A stretch of DNA of 64,000 nucleotides from Tetradesmus obliquus (lineage: Eukaryota; Chlorophyta; Chlorophyceae; Sphaeropleales; Scenedesmaceae), in assembly GCA_030272155.1 (NCBI GenBank), contig CP126192.1, positions 5,490,501 through 5,554,500 on the forward strand, given 5' to 3'. Position 1 is the stretch's first letter, and each line of letters starts with the position of its first letter. A program made the translations under genes and the position numbers. Positions 11,801 to 21,856 of this stretch are shown here, piece by piece. The notes beneath the pieces are model-generated. The model saw only the letters and a list, made by a program, of their open reading frames with translations. It made no database searches and was not told the origin of the DNA.

Positions 11801-14484
11801 ATCAGCAGCCAGCTGCTGCAGCGTCACCTGCGACAAGAAGCAGCAAGTAACGCGCAGCAAGGCTTCAGCAGCTGTGCATCTTGCCTGGATGCCATGTGTC
11901 AACCCATGGCTATGGTTAAAGCGGCTACCACCATGATTTGTCAGCATGGCACAGTCCGTCACATATGTTTTCTGGCCTGCTGACTGGCTATGAAGTGCTA
12001 CCAAGCATTGAAATGCAGCCAGCCCCACGCACCTTGTCCCTGCCGGGCCCATGGTACTTGAATATGCGCAGGCTGCTGCCGCCCTCCAGGCGCGTCTTGT
12101 CGGCCGCCTCATCCTGCCACTGCCCCACCAGGCTCACCGCACACACCACCCCACAAACAAAACAGAGTTACCAAGCCATGCCGCCAGCGCACACCCCGCC
12201 TTTGCCAGGCCCGCAGCATCTCAACAACTATGCAGCAACCTTCCAATGCACACAAAATGAGGCAAGCCATGCAGCCAGTCCCCACCTTGTCCCTGCCGGG
12301 CCCGTGGTACTTGAATATGCGCAGGCTGCTGCCGCCCTCCAACCTTGTCTTGTCCGCCGCCTCGTCCTGCCACTGCCCCACCAGGCTCACCGCACACACA
12401 ACCCCACATCCAAACAAGGTGCACCAAGCCATGCAGCCAGCGCTCACCGAGTCACTGCCAGGCCCGCGGCAACCTAGTTAGAAACAAGCGACACGTACTT
12501 GGACGCACAAAAAGGCACAAAGCCAGGCCCCACCTTGTCCCTGCCGGGCCCGTGGTACTTGAATATGCGCAGGCTGCTGCCGCCCTCCAACCTTGTCTTG
12601 TCGACCGCCTCATCCTGCCACTGCCCCACCAGGCTCACAGCACACACCACAAGCGTGGCACGGCTGTACAGCAGGCCGCCACCACCCACGCGAGGCAGCG
12701 CTGCTGCTGCCTCTGCTGCCTCAGCCTCTTCAAAAGCCTGCGGGCAGCAGGAAGAGCAAAGGTGTCACATGATGCGGGCAACGTAGAGTATGCAATGTCT
12801 GTCCACCACCAACGCGAGGCAGCGCTGCTGCTGCCTCGGCCTCCTCAAAAGCCTGTGGCGGGACACGTGGCGCAGAGAAACATTTTGAGGAAATTATGCA
12901 TCTCAGTGAATAGCTGGGGACGTAAAGCATGCATTGTCTGGGCCGCAGTCAGAGACACAGCAGTAGGGACCGACGCTTGTTGTGATGTATGGCATGCACA
13001 ACAAGAACCCTCTTTAAACTTCTCTACAGGTTAAAGACTCACTATAATCATTGCGCTCCTCCTGCCGCCTCACCTGCACAGCCTGGTCCACATGTGGCCC
13101 ATCCTTTCCCAGCAGCCGCCGCAGAACACCCTCCGTGACCTCACCTTAAAAATTGCATTCAACCCTAATCCCTTCCAGTCCCCACCCCCAGTGCCCTCAC
13201 CGCAACAGCCTCATCAACATGTGGCCCATCTTTGCCCAGCAGCTGCCGCATCACACCCTCCATGACCAGAACCCTAAACAAAACCCTCAGCCCTCCACCC
13301 CCACGACCCCACTGCCCAACCCTACTGCCCTCACCGCAACAGCCTCGTCCACATGTGGCCCATCCTTTCCCAGCAGCCGCTGCATCACTCCTTCCATGAC
13401 CTCAACCCTACACTAAACCCTAAAACCCTAACCCTCACTAGCCCACCCCCACGCACACCCCCTGCCCTCACCGCAACAGCCTCATCAACGTGAGGCCCAT
13501 CTTTGCCCAGCAGCCGCTGCATCACTCCTTCCATGACCTCATCCAGCGCGCTGCTGCTGCCGCCCCCCCCCCCCCCCCCCCCCCCTCCCCCCGCCCTCAC
13601 CTGCATAGCCTCGTCCACGTGAGGTCCATCCTTGCCCAGCAGCCGCTGCATCACACCCTCCATGACCAGAACCCTAAACAAAACCCTCAGCCCTCACCCC
13701 CACTGCCCCACTGCCCCACCCCACTGCCCTCACCGCAACAGCCTCATCAACATGTGGCCCATCCTTGCCCAGCAGCCGCTGCATCAATCCCTCCATGACT
13801 TCATCAAGCGCGCTGCTGCTGCCACCTCTACCGCCGCTGCGGCCGCCCCTGCCGCGCCCTCTGCCACGGCCCCGGCCCCGCCCGGCCGACGCTGCTGCTG
13901 CAGCAGCTGCTTCACCCTCTGCTGCTGCTGTGCTCTTGTCTGCTGCATCTCCTGCCTCCTCCTCATCGCTGCAGAGATCTATGGCAGTGCCTGATGCATT
14001 CTTGCGCCGTTTGGCTTTGCTGTCCTTGCCGGCACTCTGCTTGCGCTTGCCCTTGCCTTTCGCCTTCTTATCTCCAAGCAGCACACCATCATCTGCTGCC
14101 GCTGCTGCTGCTGCTGCTGCTGAGGAACCAGCCGCGGCAGCTTTGCCACGCTTGCTGCCTGCTGCAGCACCCTGCTTGACTGGCAGCCGCTCTCCCGGCC
14201 TAGTGATAATCGGCTGCATGCTCGCACTGCTGCCAGCACCAGCATCTGCTGCTGCTGCCGCAGCCGCTGCTGCCGCTGCTGCTGCTGCCGCTGCTGCTGC
14301 TGCTGCCGCTGCTGCTGCCTTGGCTGCCGCTGCTTTGCCGCCTCTGGCACCCTTTGCAGCCTTGCCTCGTGGCGTGCGTGCTGCTGCTGCTGCGGGTGGT
14401 GCTGGCGGCGGCTCAGGCAGCGTGGTGTGCACTGCTGGTGCAGGGTTGGCAAGGATGAGGCCCAGAATGGTGATGGTCTTGCCT

Positions 14485-14526
<42 letters not shown>

Positions 14527-15521
14527 CAGCAGCACATGTGAATACAGGCACACCGCAGCAACAGCAATAGCAACAGGGTTGGCCAACATGAGGCCCAGGA
14601 TGGTGATGTTCTTGCCTGCGGCAGGGGATCAGCACACCGCAACAACAGGTTCAGCATGTGTATGTGCGTGCTGTGTCATCCACCTAAGCGCCATGTGCAG
14701 CTGAGTGATCAAGCAAGCTTCCAGCTTCACCGACCCAGTTTTGTGTGTTCAGCTGTCGCGAGCGATTGTGCATCACCACAACGACGCCATGACTGACGGA
14801 CTAGGCAGCTGACCACATAGCAGTACTTTCAAGACACCAGCAGCACCACCACGATCCACAACGCAGCGCAAGCCCAAAATAATGAAGGAGAACAAAATTA
14901 GATCATAGAACGCAGCTTATGTTTGGAGGTTGCTTTGAGGAGGCAAAAACCGGCAGCTGTTGGGCAAACTAGATACGTTTATTTGGCAAGCCTTACTCAC
15001 CTAGGCCCATCTCGTCACACAGGAAACCACCCGTGACTGTGGCAGGCGGCGCCACAGCACACAGCTTGCTCAGCCAGGCTCAGCCACAGCCGCTGCTAGT
15101 CTTGCCATCTTGATCACAGCACCAGTTGCATCACTACTAGCAACCCCCCAAGAGCGCAGCATCAACGGTGACGCCGCAACTGGCTGGCAATGCAGCAGCA
15201 GGCACAAGCCAGCCCCACAGCAGCACAACCAGTGTATGTCTCACTCACCTAGGCCCATCTCGTCACACAGAAAGCCGCCCGTAACTGTGGCAGGCGGCGC
15301 CACAGCACACAGCTTGCTCAGCACCAGGCTCAGCCACAGCCGCTGCCCCCCTAGCTCCACACTCTGCCACAGCAGGCTGTTGAAGCCTCCAGGGGCCTGC
15401 TCCTGGGCCAACAGGCGCGCCAAGCTCTGCAGCTGGTGCGGGCGCAGCGGCACGGCCAGGCCTGGCGGCTGCGGCGCAGGCTCGCAGGGACCTGCAGCAG
15501 CAGCAGCAGCAGCAGCAGCAT

Positions 15522-15552
<31 letters not shown>

Positions 15553-18500
15553 AGCAGCAGGGAACCCTTTCACGCTGTGCTCACCCTAGCACACACCAGC
15601 ACTGCACAAGCATCAACAGTTCAATAGACCCCCCCTCCCCCTCTCGCTCTCACCTGTGCGCAGCACATCAAGCAGCCCCTTCACGCTGTGCTCACTCTAG
15701 ACTTGAATTTAACAACAGAATTTCCGTGACAATCATTCACCCTGCGCCATGTTGCATGCCGCACCAACATGCCTAGCTGCCAATGTCACCTGAGCGCAGC
15801 ACACCCAGCAGCCCTTTCACGCTGCGCTCACTCCAGCATTGACATCATTACTCTGCTGCGGCTGCCACAGGCACACCAGTATTCCATGGCCTACCCCTCC
15901 CCCTCCCCCTCCCCCCTGTGCGCAGCACATCCAGCAGCCCCTTCACGCTGTGCTCATCCCAACAGTCACAAGTTTGCTGATTGCTTGTGCAATAAGAGTC
16001 ACATGGCATCCCCTCCCCCTCTCGCTCTTACCTGTGCGCAGCACATCAAGCAGCCCTTTCACGCTGTGCTCATTCTAGCATTGCACAAGACTCACCAGGA
16101 CCTGCAGAGTCGGACCATAAGGAGGGGTACTAGCTGGACACAGTCACATGGCCCCACCTGTGCGCAGCACATCCAGCAGCCCTTTCACGCTGTGCTCAGG
16201 CGCGCCCCGCCACGCCTCCATGCTGCCCAGCCAGCCCGCGTACAGCCCAGCCGCAGCCGGCTGCCCAGCAGCAAGCAGCCGCAGCGTCATGCGCAGCGGC
16301 AGCTGCGACTTGTCGCCGCTGCGGTACAAGTTTGCCAGCTGCTGCGCCTCACGCAAGCTGCCAGCAGGCGCTGCTGCTGCTGCTGCTGATGGTGCGTCGG
16401 AAGCTGCAGCGTCACCGCCTCCAGCAGCAGCAGCAGCACTACCATCTGGACTGGCCGCTGCTGCTGGTGCGCCGGGGTTTGGCGAGTTGTTGACTGTCAG
16501 GAGACCTCCGCCCTCGATGTCGCTGTCGCTGTCATTGTCTGTCAAGCTGCAGCGCACAGCAAAAAAAGTCAGCAGATGGCGTGCGACACGCAGATCTGTA
16601 ACAGCTTCGCACCTAGTGTCATGTCAGCAGCTGTCTGGCTTAGCTTGGTGTAAGTGTGCATTGCTTGCGCCACAGGCGCACAATGCACAAGCGCAGCCGA
16701 CTTCGGCATGTCAGTACACGCTGGGTTGCTCTGCTCAGCAGTGCTGCACAGCACCTGGATGTCCTCATGCAGAAACATGCATGTCAGCGCAAGCAACAAA
16801 CCAACATTGCAGAACAGCCAACCGCTGCATGCACCCGGCAATCAGCCCCCTCCCTCTCCCTGAGCCACATCAGCATGCCATCCAAGTGGACTCCAACACC
16901 ACAGACAGCATTGAGATGGCCACCAACCCGCATGCAGGGGCCTGGCTAGAATGTAGCTCGTGAGGTAGTGCCGCAGTGCGCATCAGCACATACTAGGTTT
17001 AGTAAACAATGCAAACAGACAGCCGCCGCAAGTCACTTACTCTGCAATGAAATCGCCCGCCCCCATCAGCCCCATGAGCATGCCATCCATACGGTCTCCA
17101 CCATCACCCAAAGCATCAAGCAGGCCACCATACTCGCATGCAGCAGCACGACTGGCGTGTGGCATGTGAGCAAGTGTGCGTCAGCGCCCGCATTGCGCAA
17201 AGGCCCACAGCAACAACACAATGCAGACAGCAACGACACAATGCCAACAGACAGCCAAATCTTATACGGCACTCACTCTGCGATGAGGTCGCCCGCCCCC
17301 ATCAGCCCCATGAGCACGCCATCGATGCGCAGCGCGTTGGCGGCCAGGCTGGTCGGCTGAGACAGCAGCGAGCCATGCGCCGCGTTAGACGACGGCCACG
17401 TGTGCACCTGCGGGGAGAGGTTCAGCAGTGGCAAACAGACATTGGCAAACAGACATTTGAAAGCCTTCAAGCAAGGCCGCAACGGCAGCGAGCCATGCGC
17501 CGCACTGGACGACGGCCACGTGTACACCTGCAGAGATGATGATGGCACAGCAACACAGCAACACGAGTTAGAGGCCTGCGCAGGGGCGATAGTAGCAAGC
17601 TGTGACCCTGGTTGGGGACGACGGCCACGTGTACACCTGCAGATATGATGTGGCACAATACAACAAAGTCGAATAACCCAGACAGCAGGGTAGTGACAGC
17701 TGCGAGCCATGCGCGGTGTTGGACGACGGCCACGTGTACACCTGAGGGGAGAGGTTGAGCACAGCAATCCAACGTTTAGTAAGCCTGCGCAGCGGCGACA
17801 GCAGCAAGTCCGGTCAACCTGCCAGCACAGCGAAACCAAAGGCCAAACAAAGCCAACTGCGCCAGCTCAACAACACATATCAAGCGGCTGCTGCTGGCTG
17901 GCGCTTTCCTGCGCAAATTGCCCACAAAACCCACCATCAAACACACAGGACTGCTGGCATGTTGCCGAAAGCTACAGCCACACCTGTATCATTATGATCA
18001 TTAGCCAGGGTGTCACGAATGTCACTCTGCGCACCTTGAGCGTAGCCACGCCATGCTGCTTGCGCTCGGGGTCGAGGCACTCCAGCTGCTGGCCTTTTGC
18101 CCTCAGCTGCTGCAGGCACACCCATGTTACTATACATGTTAACTGTATATCTCGAATAATAATACGCACCTTGAGCGTCGCCACGCCGTGCCGCTTGCGC
18201 TCCGGGTCGGGGCACTCCAGCTGCTGGCCTTTTGCCTTGAGCTGCTGCAGGCACACCCACATCACTATATGTGTTACTATATACGTCCAATAATAATACG
18301 CACCTTGAGCGTCGCCACGCCGTGCCGCTTGCGCTCCGGGTCCGGGCACTCCAGCGCCAGCCGCACCGCCACCGCCGGCCGCGTGTTGCCCATGTAGCTG
18401 AACTCAGGGTGCACGCGCTGCGCAGCTGCGCGCAGCTCGCTGAGCACGTCATACAGCGGCAGCCGCCGCAGCAGCTTGCGGCGCTGCTGCCGCAGCCGGC

Positions 18501-21186
18501 GGTCGGCCTCCGCATCGCGCCGGAAGTCGCGCTCGTCTGCGGCGGCATGAGATGAGGTGAGAGCAAGTGCTGGCGGTTGGTATTCTGAGGATGTGATTAA
18601 TATTAGCAACAGCATCACGTGAGAGGCAGCGAAAACCACGCCGCAAGTCTTGCTCGTCTGCGGCAGCATGAGAGATCAGGTGACAAGGTGCTGACACTTT
18701 GGGTAGCATATGCAGCATGAGTATCGTATGTGACGTTGCACCGCAGCATACAATGATGAGAGGGCGACAAGCATGGCGGCTGGCTTCTGTTTCAGTTATC
18801 GTGGCAGTGGTTAGCAACACATGCGTGGTGCCGTGCCAGCTGAGACTGCGGCTGAGGAGGCACAACTACTGGCCAGAAGCCACCTGATGGGTCAGCAGTG
18901 CAAAGCACAGCCCACAGCTAGCGTCAGTCACAGCAACATCAAGTTGTTGAGGCGGAAGCAGGCATTGCGACTGCCGAGGCACTGGCGAATGCAAAAGACC
19001 ATGCACATACTCACAAGCGAGTGCTGTCTGCGCTGGTGACTGATCCACCCGCAGGCCCAGGTTGTAGTGGTCTCCCAGCACATTCTGCCCCTCAACATAC
19101 AGCTGGGCAATGAGGTCCTGGCAGAGCCAGGTCAGCTGCCCGCCAGGCTTGGCAAACGATGCTGCGTTGGTGCGTGGCGTGTTGTTGGGGCAGTATGAGC
19201 CGGCAATGCTGCCACTTGTGTGGACGGTGCGCAGCAGATGCACGTCAGGAGGGCTTTGGTTGTCTCGGTACACGCGCCAACAGTACCTGGAGCAGCGTCA
19301 CAAATGGTAAATTGTTTGGCAGCAGCGGGACGTTTGGGTTCAGCGCAGCAGCGGATACCACAGGACACCACAGCGGATCATGCACCTAACCGCTACAGCA
19401 ACAGAAGCAGGCAGTGGGCTGCAGAACACATTGCGCGCTTGCAGGCACTTGACATGATCATCCATTATGATGTGTAAGCACACCAGCATAAGGCACGCAT
19501 GACACATCCAGCATCATCATACGTATCAATATCAGAGTGCATCATGTTCTTTGGAGTTCACTCTTTGTCGTAGACCGTGCATTCACTTCGCTTGTGGCTC
19601 ATGCCATCTAAAACGGTGCCAGACCCGCATGTAATCATCCTGTCTCATATACTATGAGTCACATGATGTGCTCACTTGCAGTGCTTGTCCAGCAGCTGCA
19701 GCAGCTTCTCCTGCAGCACGCCATGCTGCCGCTTCCCACCAGACACACAATCATCAGGCAGTGGCAGCAGCTGCAGGTACTCTGTGCGCCGCGAGTAGCG
19801 CATGTGCTGCAGCAGCGCGTACTGCTTGGCGTAGTGCTGCTCTGCTTCGCCGGCAGGTGTGGCGGGCTGCTTGCCCTTGGCATCAGGCGCCTGCAGGACA
19901 CAGATCATACGTAAGGCAAGCAGGCAGGCAACATCAACCGCTTGTATCAAGGGAGCAAGCTGGCACAATATATAGGTAGGCGGCAGGAGGGCAGGAGGGC
20001 AGGCAGGCAGCGCAGCCTGTTGGCAATTGTGCATGCAGGCAGCAGCCCAATCCTCTGAAGGTCATGCCTGCAGCTACCATGGCTGCAGCACAGCAGCTGA
20101 GAACACTGCCTCCACCTAACGTAGCCGCCGCCAAAACAGCAATCCACAGCAGCTACACGACTCTCAAGCCCTAACCCACCCCTCCCGGCATATGCAGCCA
20201 CCCACCTTAGGCAGCCAGCACACCAGCAGCTCCTTCTGCTTGAACCTCGGGTGCGACGGGTCAATCGTGCACACATCAAAGCGCTCATCATCATCCGCTG
20301 CCGCTGTCACCAGCATGCCGCCATCCGCGCCGTCATTGCGCCACAGCAGCACCACTGCCTGCGGGGCGTTCGGCAGCTGCGGCTGCAGCTGCTGTGTGAT
20401 GGATGCACGGGCCTCGGCTATGCTGCAGCTGTTGGGCAGCTCTACGAGCATGTCTGACATTGGGTAGCCAGGGCGCAGCACCTGCAGCACAGCAGCACAG
20501 TAGCGGCGTGCATGAGGACAACGGTGCCATGTGAGAGTAAGGGAACAGCGGGGCAACACATAGAACCGGCAGGTCCTCGCAGTGGAGGCACGAGGCACTG
20601 TTGTATTCGTCGCTGCTGCTGCTGCTGCTGCTGCTGTGCTGCTAAGGCCGCCGCACAACCTGATGGCTGTGTCTGCTAGCGCTCTGCTGCGCTGGTCTCT
20701 GCCAGGCTGCGCGCAGCAGTGACAAATCAAAAAGGGCTGCGGGTGCTGCACGATACTCCTGCTGCTGCTACATGCGAGCTACCAGGGCGCAAATTGCAGC
20801 AGCTGCTGCTGCAGGCACCTACATTGATCTCGATGATCTGTGTTTCATTGGCATCCGCTGCTGGCGCCTCCACCTCAGGCACATCAAAGGTGAGGTACTT
20901 GGGCCTGTGCAGCGAGCCCCCTGACACGTTGAACAGGCTGCAGGGCAAGACACAGCAGCAGCAGCAGCAGCAGCAGCATGCAAAGACGCGAGACTCAGCA
21001 TACAGATCTAGTGCAGGGGCTGTGCTTGCTGCGCAGGTTCGAGCAGCTATCCAACAGTGCAGGCACACGCCAGGCGTGCTGTGGTACTTTAGGCCTCACT
21101 GCACAGCATGGCAGGTATGGGCTATACATGATTGTTGCTGTGCACGCCTGAAAGAAGGCTGCAGCAGGTCTGGCCTAATAATTGCG

Positions 21187-21222
<36 letters not shown>

Positions 21223-21856
21223 ACAAGCGGCGCCTCACTTGTCCAGGCAAAGCTCCTCCATGCTCCTGCCTGGCGTGTATCGCAGCCCATCCGGCACCAG
21301 GCGCTGCTTCAAGTGATCGATCGTGTAGCCCTTGCAAGCCTGCACAAATATAATTGTGACGTGAGAACGCATGCAGCACACAGCACAGCATGAAGCCCAG
21401 CACAGCACATGGACGCTGCAAGTGCAGGCACGCTGCTGCGCGCAGCTGACCAGTGCAAGTGAAGTTTTTGAAGAGATAAAGTGAGGCCTTATGCCTTTTC
21501 ATACATTCGTTATAATATGTTTGCCAGCAGCTGCAGGCACAGAGCACAGCAGCTAGCAGGGCTGGCACTGCTGTAGACAGTACACTGTGCAGGGCCTGCT
21601 GTGGAAAGCCTGCTGAGCATGCTCGTGGAGTTGCGGCCATGCTTGCCTTGACGGGAAGGCTGAGTTCTCCTAAGAAAATGGATGTGCGATCCCTAGAGGG
21701 GTCAGCGTTGTAGTCCTCCCTACTAGGCGGGCCAACCTGCACAGGTCCTCCATACATGCCCCCCATACCGTACATGTAGTCATCATCGTCGCTATAAAAG
21801 CTATCATCATCTTCCTCTGAATAGAAAGACGAGTCTGTTGATGTTGAGTTGCTCAT
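5086..21856 (-). CDS. SNF2-family ATPase with embedded RING finger (Rad5/HLTF class)
   Basis: Predicted DNA-dependent ATPase and RING-type ubiquitin ligase, acting in the nucleus on chromatin or stalled forks (family knowledge). My model has 25 exons and about 1,874 residues: 21856-21647, 21339-21239, 20937-20823, 20481-20206, 19890-19676, 19286-19015, 18536-18304, 17407-17277, 16546-16158, 15491-15249, 14482-13734, 12737-12534, 11827-11768, 11349-11297, 10837-10738, 10386-10291, 10007-9958, 9799-9675, 9356-9154, 8796-8590, 8096-7887, 7128-6975, 6766-6656, 6505-6447, 6144-5086. Phases agree at every junction. Motifs in order: acidic N terminus; [13 protein letters not shown]; Walker A CDEMGLGKTIT (about 725-732); a 200-residue Ala/Lys/Arg-Gly insertion; [17 protein letters not shown] (Walker B, DEGH form); VTGTPIGG; RLVTRHTK-like segment; [14 protein letters not shown]...TPCGHWFC...[44 protein letters not shown]; low-complexity tail. 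The donors of exons 1 (GC type) and 19 (GTGGCG) are weak. The N-terminal 470 residues match nothing I know. Confidence 0.85.
7712..7930 (-). repeat. exon echo, donor side of SNF2 exon 21 (2 copies)
   Basis: The exon end coding SKLKVLLK plus its GTGAGGCAG donor (about 7858-7930) recurs diverged at about 7712-7800 inside the next intron. Offset is about 145 bases. Substitutions between the copies argue against an assembly duplicate. Confidence 0.8.
8341..8670 (-). repeat. duplicated RING-half exon of the SNF2 gene (2 copies)
   Basis: About 85-100 bases are repeated at about 240 bases spacing. Each copy encodes [17 protein letters not shown]-x-HWFCK followed by a GTGAGGATG donor. The 5' copy lies in the 69-codon exon 8796-8590 (TPCGHWFC). 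The 3' copy lies in a possible 51-codon exon 8499-8347 (TPCNHWFC). Both candidate exons begin and end in phase 0. Confidence 0.8.
9538..9713 (-). repeat. exon echo, donor side of SNF2 exon 18 (2 copies)
   Basis: The end of exon 18 ([10 protein letters not shown] plus GTGAGG donor, 9713-9669) recurs at 9590-9538 as [10 protein letters not shown] with its own GTGAGG donor, in the following intron. Confidence 0.75.
10793..11045 (-). repeat. exon echoes, acceptor side of the Walker B exon (2-3 copies)
   Basis: The true exon 15 starts at 10837 (CTGCAG acceptor, [13 protein letters not shown]). An upstream copy starting near 10962 reads [16 protein letters not shown] and soon meets a stop. A third, shorter copy (RVMFDS) lies near 11019-11045. 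Spacing is about 125 and 80 bases. Confidence 0.75.
11575..11790 (-). repeat. intronic tandem repeat after SNF2 exon 13
   Basis: The donor region of exon 13 (GTGGGTGGGCGGGCATGCTGC on the minus strand) recurs three times or so in the same intron, interleaved with CCAGAACCTGC blocks. Only a few exon bases are included. Confidence 0.55.
12010..12690 (-). repeat. exon echoes, most of SNF2 exon 12 (3 copies)
   Basis: Three near-identical copies about 250 bases apart encode [15 protein letters not shown]-x-DKTRL and then [12 protein letters not shown], each ending in a GTG donor. Only the 5'-most copy (within 12737-12534) has the upstream exon part and acceptor. The other two (about 12400-12285 and 12150-12015) lie in the intron but keep almost all of the sequence. 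Confidence 0.8.
12680..12865 (-). repeat. exon echo, acceptor side of SNF2 exon 12 (2 copies)
   Basis: The exon start [20 protein letters not shown] (12737 leftward) has an upstream copy [17 protein letters not shown] with its own CCACAG acceptor near 12855. One Glu-Ala-Ala step differs. Confidence 0.75.
13065..13830 (-). repeat. exon echoes, donor side of SNF2 exon 11 (6 copies)
   Basis: The unit encodes [20 protein letters not shown] and ends in a GTGAGG donor. Copies start near 13830 (true exon), 13670, 13545, 13402, 13270 and 13140, with a period of about 130 bases. They differ by scattered substitutions. The spacers contain CCCTAAAC motifs and a C-run near 13563. Confidence 0.85.
13410..13436 (+). 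repeat. telomere-like CCCTAAA motifs inside an intron
   Basis: Four consecutive variants of the plant/green-algal telomere unit (CCCTACACTAAACCCTAAAACCCTAACCCT type). Single CCCTAAAC units occur at the same place in two other spacers of the array (about 13270 and 13670). The tract is too short to be a telomere. Confidence 0.5.
14446..14625 (-). repeat. exon echo, acceptor side of the Walker A exon (2 copies)
   Basis: True exon 11 begins at 14482 with [14 protein letters not shown]. An upstream copy near 14615 reads [14 protein letters not shown] behind a CCGCAG acceptor. Offset is about 130 bases. Confidence 0.75.
15000..15350 (-). repeat. exon echo, donor side of SNF2 exon 10 (2 copies)
   Basis: About 95 bases coding [20 protein letters not shown] and EMGLG plus the GTGAGT donor occur at 15350-15249 (true) and again at about 15095-15000. 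The intronic copy lacks three bases and has scattered substitutions. Confidence 0.8.
15545..16210 (-). repeat. exon echoes, donor side of SNF2 exon 9 (6 copies)
   Basis: The unit encodes [13 protein letters not shown] and ends in a GT donor. Copies lie near 16205 (true), 16080, 15960, 15838, 15703 and 15583, with a period of about 125 bases. The last copy is truncated at its donor side. Confidence 0.85.
17040..17330 (-). repeat. exon echo, donor side of SNF2 exon 8 (2 copies)
   Basis: The exon end [14 protein letters not shown] plus GTGAGT donor (17330-17271) recurs at about 17090-17040 with a GTAAGT donor. Confidence 0.75.
17357..17770 (-). repeat. exon echoes, acceptor side of SNF2 exon 8 (4 copies)
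   Basis: The true exon starts at 17407 with [15 protein letters not shown] behind CCCCGCAG. Three upstream copies near 17535, 17640 and 17745 read VYTWPSS followed by [11 protein letters not shown] or NTAHGSQL, each with a CAG acceptor. Confidence 0.8.
18025..18370 (-). repeat. exon echoes, donor side of SNF2 exon 7 (3 copies)
   Basis: The end of exon 7 ([17 protein letters not shown] plus GTGCGTATT donor) at 18370-18298 recurs near 18265-18165 and 18130-18025, with a period of about 135 bases. The two intronic copies extend further upstream alike (QLKAKGQQ), so they share a later duplication. Confidence 0.8.
18530..18685 (-). repeat. exon echo, acceptor side of SNF2 exon 7 (2 copies)
   Basis: The true start at 18536 (GCCGCAG acceptor, ERDFRRD) has an upstream copy near 18660 (GCCGCAG, EQDLRRG). 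Confidence 0.65.

Noticed and set aside
13410-13436. Chromosome end or telomere
   Set aside because: Only about four units, inside an intron of an otherwise continuous gene.
13765-14541. Plus-strand poly-Ala/Pro frame across the Walker A exon
   Set aside because: Antisense shadow of SNF2 exon 11, whose CTG/CAG triplets keep every frame open.
13065-18370. Separate tandem gene copies or pseudogenes of the helicase
   Set aside because: Each copy holds only one exon edge and lies within the intron of the same gene, so these are local junction duplications, not gene copies.
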